From assembly GCF_040049255.1 (NCBI RefSeq), contig NZ_JBDZDR010000003.1, positions 310,001-374,000 on the forward strand: DNA of 64,000 bases. The letters run 5' to 3'. This DNA comes from Pseudaminobacter sp040049255. Lineage in GTDB: Bacteria; Pseudomonadota; Alphaproteobacteria; Rhizobiales; Rhizobiaceae. Below, one piece after another: positions 61,494 to 64,000 of this stretch. The position numbers and the translations under genes were made by a program. The notes beneath the pieces were generated by a model. That model searched no databases. It saw nothing but the letters and a program-made list of their open reading frames with translations, and was not told the DNA's origin. Positions within the stretch are counted from its first letter, which is position 1; each line of letters opens with the position of its first letter.

Positions 61494-63157
61494 GGCCTGG
61501 TTTCCTTTCCAAGGCGGTCGGCAAGCGCCATCAATGCCAGGCAGATGAGGCCGAGCAGCAGGGCAAGGCCGGCCGCGTCGGCGGTGCGGTAGCTGCCCAT
61601 GCGGGCAAGCAGCAGATAGGGCAGGGTCTGCACCTGGTCGCTGCCGAACAGCGCGATGACGCCGAGGTCGCCGAGCGACAGCGCCATGGCGAAGGCAAAG
61701 GCGGTGGACAGCGGCCGGCGCAATACCGGCCATTCGATCAGGCGCAGCCGGTTCCAGCCGCGGATGCCAAGCTGGGCGCAGAGGCGCTCGTGCCGCTCGC
61801 TGGCGGCGTCGTGGGCCGGGCGGATGGCGCGCAGCGCAAACGGCATCGCCATCACCGCATTGACCGTCACCACCATCACCGGCGCAAGCGCGAAGACATC
61901 GCCGGCGTGGCGAAGGAGCACGAACCAGCCGGCGCCGATGACGATGGGCGGCACCACCAGCACGAAGCCGGCGCCGGTGTCGGTCGCGCGCTCCAGCAGG
62001 CTGCGCGCACCCTTGCCGGCGCGCTCCAGCGCCAGCGCCCGACGCGCCATGGTGAGCGCCACGGTCAGCACCACGCACAGCAGCGCCGACAGGCAGGCGA
62101 GAATGAGACTTGTGGCGGCGGCCCGGCGCACCGTGGTTTCGCCGGCGAGGCGGGCGAGATCGGCCTCGAGCCCCGACAGGACCGTCGCCAGCATCGGCCC
62201 GGCGACGAAGGCGAGGGTGATGGCGATCAGCGCGACGTCGAATGCGGTCTCGCCACGGCTTGCCGGAATATAGCGCCGCGAAGCCACGGAAAGGTTTGCG
62301 TCGCCGGTGACATTGGCGCCCAGCCGCGCCAGCGCCACCACCACCGCCATGGTGAGCAGGATCTGCAGTGCCGTCAGCGCCACGGCGCGGGCCGGGTCGA
62401 AGTCGAAGCGCAGCGACTGGTAGATCGCGACCTCCAGCGTCGAGGCACGCGGCCCGCCGCCCAGCGTCAGCACGATGGTGAAGGAGGTGATGCAGAGCAT
62501 GAAGACGAGACCCGCCACGCCTGGCAGGCTGGCGCGCAGCGCAGGCCACTCGATCAGCCGGAAGCCGGCGCGCGCGCCCATGCCAAGCTGGCTCGCCAGC
62601 CGCCACTGGTCGGCGGGCACGGTGTTGAGTGCCTCTAGAAACAACCGGGTTGCGAGCGGCAGGTTGAAGAACACATGCGCGACCAGGATGCCCGACAGGC
62701 CGTAGATGCCCGGCCAGTCCCCGCCCGAGATCCTTGCCAGCGGGCCGGCGAAATAGCCTGCGCGGCCATAGAGCGCGAGCACGCCCAGCGCGGCGACGAT
62801 GGCCGGCAGCGCCAGCGGTACGGCAAAGAGCCTGAGGATCAGGCCGCGGCCCGGGAAAGCCGGATGCCGCGACAGGGCGCGGGCGACGAAAATCGCCGGC
62901 ACCACGGAGAGCAAGGTCGACAGCATCGCCTGCCACACGGTGAAGCGGGCGACACGGAACAGATAACCGTCGAAGGCGGCAATCGCGCCCGACAGGTCTT
63001 CGACGCCCTCGAGCACCAACCCCGCAAAGGCGCCGCCGATGAGCACGGCAATGGCAGCCAGCGCGACAACGCCGGCCACGATGCGCCCATCCCTCCCCCT
63101 CGAGGGGAGGGTCCGGCCGAAGGCCGACGGTGGGGTCGTTGCGGCCGTGCTCGACAT
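61490..63157 (-). CDS. thiP: Thiamine ABC transporter permease
   Basis: This is 555 aa from the ATG at 63157. It is a double-length permease of about twelve transmembrane segments with two EAA-type loops (QWRLASQLGMGARAGFRLIEWP and ERLCAQLGIRGWNRLRLIEWP in segments). This is the FbpB/ThiP architecture. The first 20 residues (TTPPSAFGRTLPSRGRDGR) are encoded by a palindromic repeat, so the true start may lie elsewhere. The gene lies between thiQ and thiB. Confidence 0.9.
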   Translation of the reverse strand: MSSTAATTPPSAFGRTLPSRGRDGRIVAGVVALAAIAVLIGGAFAGLVLEGVEDLSGAIAAFDGYLFRVARFTVWQAMLSTLLSVVPAIFVARALSRHPAFPGRGLILRLFAVPLALPAIVAALGVLALYGRAGYFAGPLARISGGDWPGIYGLSGILVAHVFFNLPLATRLFLEALNTVPADQWRLASQLGMGARAGFRLIEWPALRASLPGVAGLVFMLCITSFTIVLTLGGGPRASTLEVAIYQSLRFDFDPARAVALTALQILLTMAVVVALARLGANVTGDANLSVASRRYIPASRGETAFDVALIAITLAFVAGPMLATVLSGLEADLARLAGETTVRRAAATSLILACLSALLCVVLTVALTMARRALALERAGKGARSLLERATDTGAGFVLVVPPIVIGAGWFVLLRHAGDVFALAPVMVVTVNAVMAMPFALRAIRPAHDAASERHERLCAQLGIRGWNRLRLIEWPVLRRPLSTAFAFAMALSLGDLGVIALFGSDQVQTLPYLLLARMGSYRTADAAGLALLLGLICLALMALADRLGKETRP

Positions 63158-63235
63158 TTGATCGCGCCCCGCTCTGCCTCCGGCGCCCCCCTCCGTCGTC
63201 TGCGGCGACACCTCCCCCTCAAGGGGGGAGGCTAT
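63091..63235. repeat. Palindromic repeat at the thiB-thiP junction, partly inside thiP
   Basis: Hairpins CCCTCCCCCTCGAGGGGAGG (63091-63110), GGCCGAAGGCC and CCTCCCCCTCAAGGGGGGAG (63211-63230) form a compound palindrome of the same general style as families A and B, but with a different core. The part below 63157 is read as codons of thiP; the rest is intergenic. Confidence 0.7.
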
Positions 63236-63249
63236 GTTGCGGCTCTCGC

Positions 63250-64000
63250 TCACTCGCTCATCACGCCCAGCCACTCGTCCACCCATGCCTTGCGGTTGGC
63301 GGCGACTTCGTCGGAACCGATGGCAAGCGTCTTGGCCGGCCGGACGAGCTTGTCGAAGGCGGGGTCGAGCGGCTTGTCGGTCTTGCCGGCCGGGAACATC
63401 CAGTTGGTCTCGGGGATGGCGTCCTGGAAGCCGGGGCCGGTCATGAATTCCATGAATTTCTTGGCCAGCGGGTTCTTCTCGCCGGTGGTGGTGATGCCCG
63501 CCACTTCCACCTGCAGGTAGTGCCCCTCTTCGAAGGCGGCCGCCTGGTACTTGTCGGTCTTCTCCGCCACCATGTGATAGGCGGGCGAGGTGGTGTAGGA
63601 GAGCACCATCGGCGCCTCGCCCTTGGTGAACAGGCCGTAGGATTCGCTCCAGCCCGGCGTGACCGTCAGCACGCGCTTCTTCAGCTTGGCCCAGGCTTCC
63701 GGCGCCTGGTCGCCATAGACCGCCTTCACCCAGAGCAGCAGGCCGAGCCCCGGCGTGGAAGTGCGCGGGTCCTGGATGGCGATCTTCTCGGCCGGGTCTC
63801 CGTCCACCAGTTCCTTCAGGCTCTTGGGCGGGTTCTTCAGCGTCTCGGTGTTGTAGATGACGGCGAAGTAGCCGTAGTCGAAGGGCACGAAGGTGTCGTC
63901 GCTCCAGCCGCCCGGAACGTTCACCTGGGCAAGGTCGATGCCGGAGGGCGCGAACAGGCCGGTCGCCTTGGCTTCTGCCGTCAGGTTGGTGTCGAGGCCG
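63250..64000 (-). CDS. thiB: Thiamine ABC transporter substrate-binding protein, C-terminal part
   Basis: The frame continues to the right edge of the window (250 codons seen) and lacks its start and signal peptide. A GTG at 63924 lies inside the gene. The sequence shows TFVPFDYGYFAVIYN, IQDPRTSTPGLGLLLWV and LSYTTSPAYHMVAEK. Its C-terminal NWMFPAG is part of the thiamine-binding ThiB/TbpA pattern. It is the first gene of thiBPQ; a TPP riboswitch, if present, would lie outside the window. Confidence 0.9.
   Translation of the reverse strand, partial: GLDTNLTAEAKATGLFAPSGIDLAQVNVPGGWSDDTFVPFDYGYFAVIYNTETLKNPPKSLKELVDGDPAEKIAIQDPRTSTPGLGLLLWVKAVYGDQAPEAWAKLKKRVLTVTPGWSESYGLFTKGEAPMVLSYTTSPAYHMVAEKTDKYQAAAFEEGHYLQVEVAGITTTGEKNPLAKKFMEFMTGPGFQDAIPETNWMFPAGKTDKPLDPAFDKLVRPAKTLAIGSDEVAANRKAWVDEWLGVMSE

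Overview
The window is high-GC DNA from an alphaproteobacterium of the order Hyphomicrobiales. It is most likely a Mesorhizobium- or Aminobacter-like member of the Phyllobacteriaceae. The evidence is the gene set (agl and sit operons, PhaR/PhaAB, RpoH2-type sigma factor, CarD, 7Fe ferredoxin, DUF1127), the rhizobial-type palindromic intergenic repeats and the codon usage. No rRNA, tRNA, CRISPR array, prophage or intact insertion sequence was seen. The only broken genes are those cut by the window ends.

Region 1 (1-15 kb) concerns the nicotinate ring. A plus-strand pair encoding hydantoinase-type proteins (hyuA, hyuB) converges on a minus-strand operon. In transcription order that operon encodes a FAD subunit and a fused [2Fe-2S]/molybdopterin hydroxylase of the xanthine dehydrogenase family, a 6-hydroxynicotinate reductase-like iron-sulfur protein, a UPF0280 (ApbE-like) protein and a MarR regulator. 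Nicotinamidase (pncA) is divergent from the operon, followed by a MATE exporter and nicotinate phosphoribosyltransferase (pncB). Together they look like a reductive nicotinate-degradation route lying next to the NAD-salvage genes that compete for nicotinate.

Region 2 (15-19 kb) is a SitABCD manganese/iron ABC transporter behind a Fur/Mur-like box. Region 3 (19-27 kb) is the alpha-glucoside operon aglEFGAK with the divergent LacI-type gene aglR, followed by rpe. Region 4 (27.7-37.4 kb) is a two-way N-acetylglucosamine module. Kinase, GntR regulator, NagB-II-type deaminase and NagA lie on the minus strand; a sugar ABC transporter with an embedded Gfo/Idh oxidoreductase lies on the plus strand. 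A pair of near-identical 17-bp sites lies between them.

Region 5 (37.6-51.3 kb) is mostly core genes: FAH-family enzyme, LysR, a DUF1127 peptide, ispG, lytic transglycosylase, hybrid histidine kinase, ispA, mtgA, rpmF, a GlcG-like protein, phaR, phaA, phaB and aqpZ. Region 6 (51.3-52.3 kb) is a 1-kb gene-free stretch with three degenerate repeats and a dense cluster of GANTC sites. Region 7 (52.3-64 kb) holds a Suv3-like helicase, an S4 RNA-binding protein, fdxA, carD, a DUF6494 peptide, an rpoH2-type sigma gene with a textbook EcfG promoter, an M48 metalloprotease lipoprotein and the thiamine transporter genes thiQ, thiP and a truncated thiB.

Palindromic repeats recur between or within operons at 2.4, 7.4, 24.0, 34.3, 37.5 and 63.1 kb. 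The strongest leads are the nicotinate cluster, the 51-52 kb repeat/GANTC region and several well-placed operator pairs.
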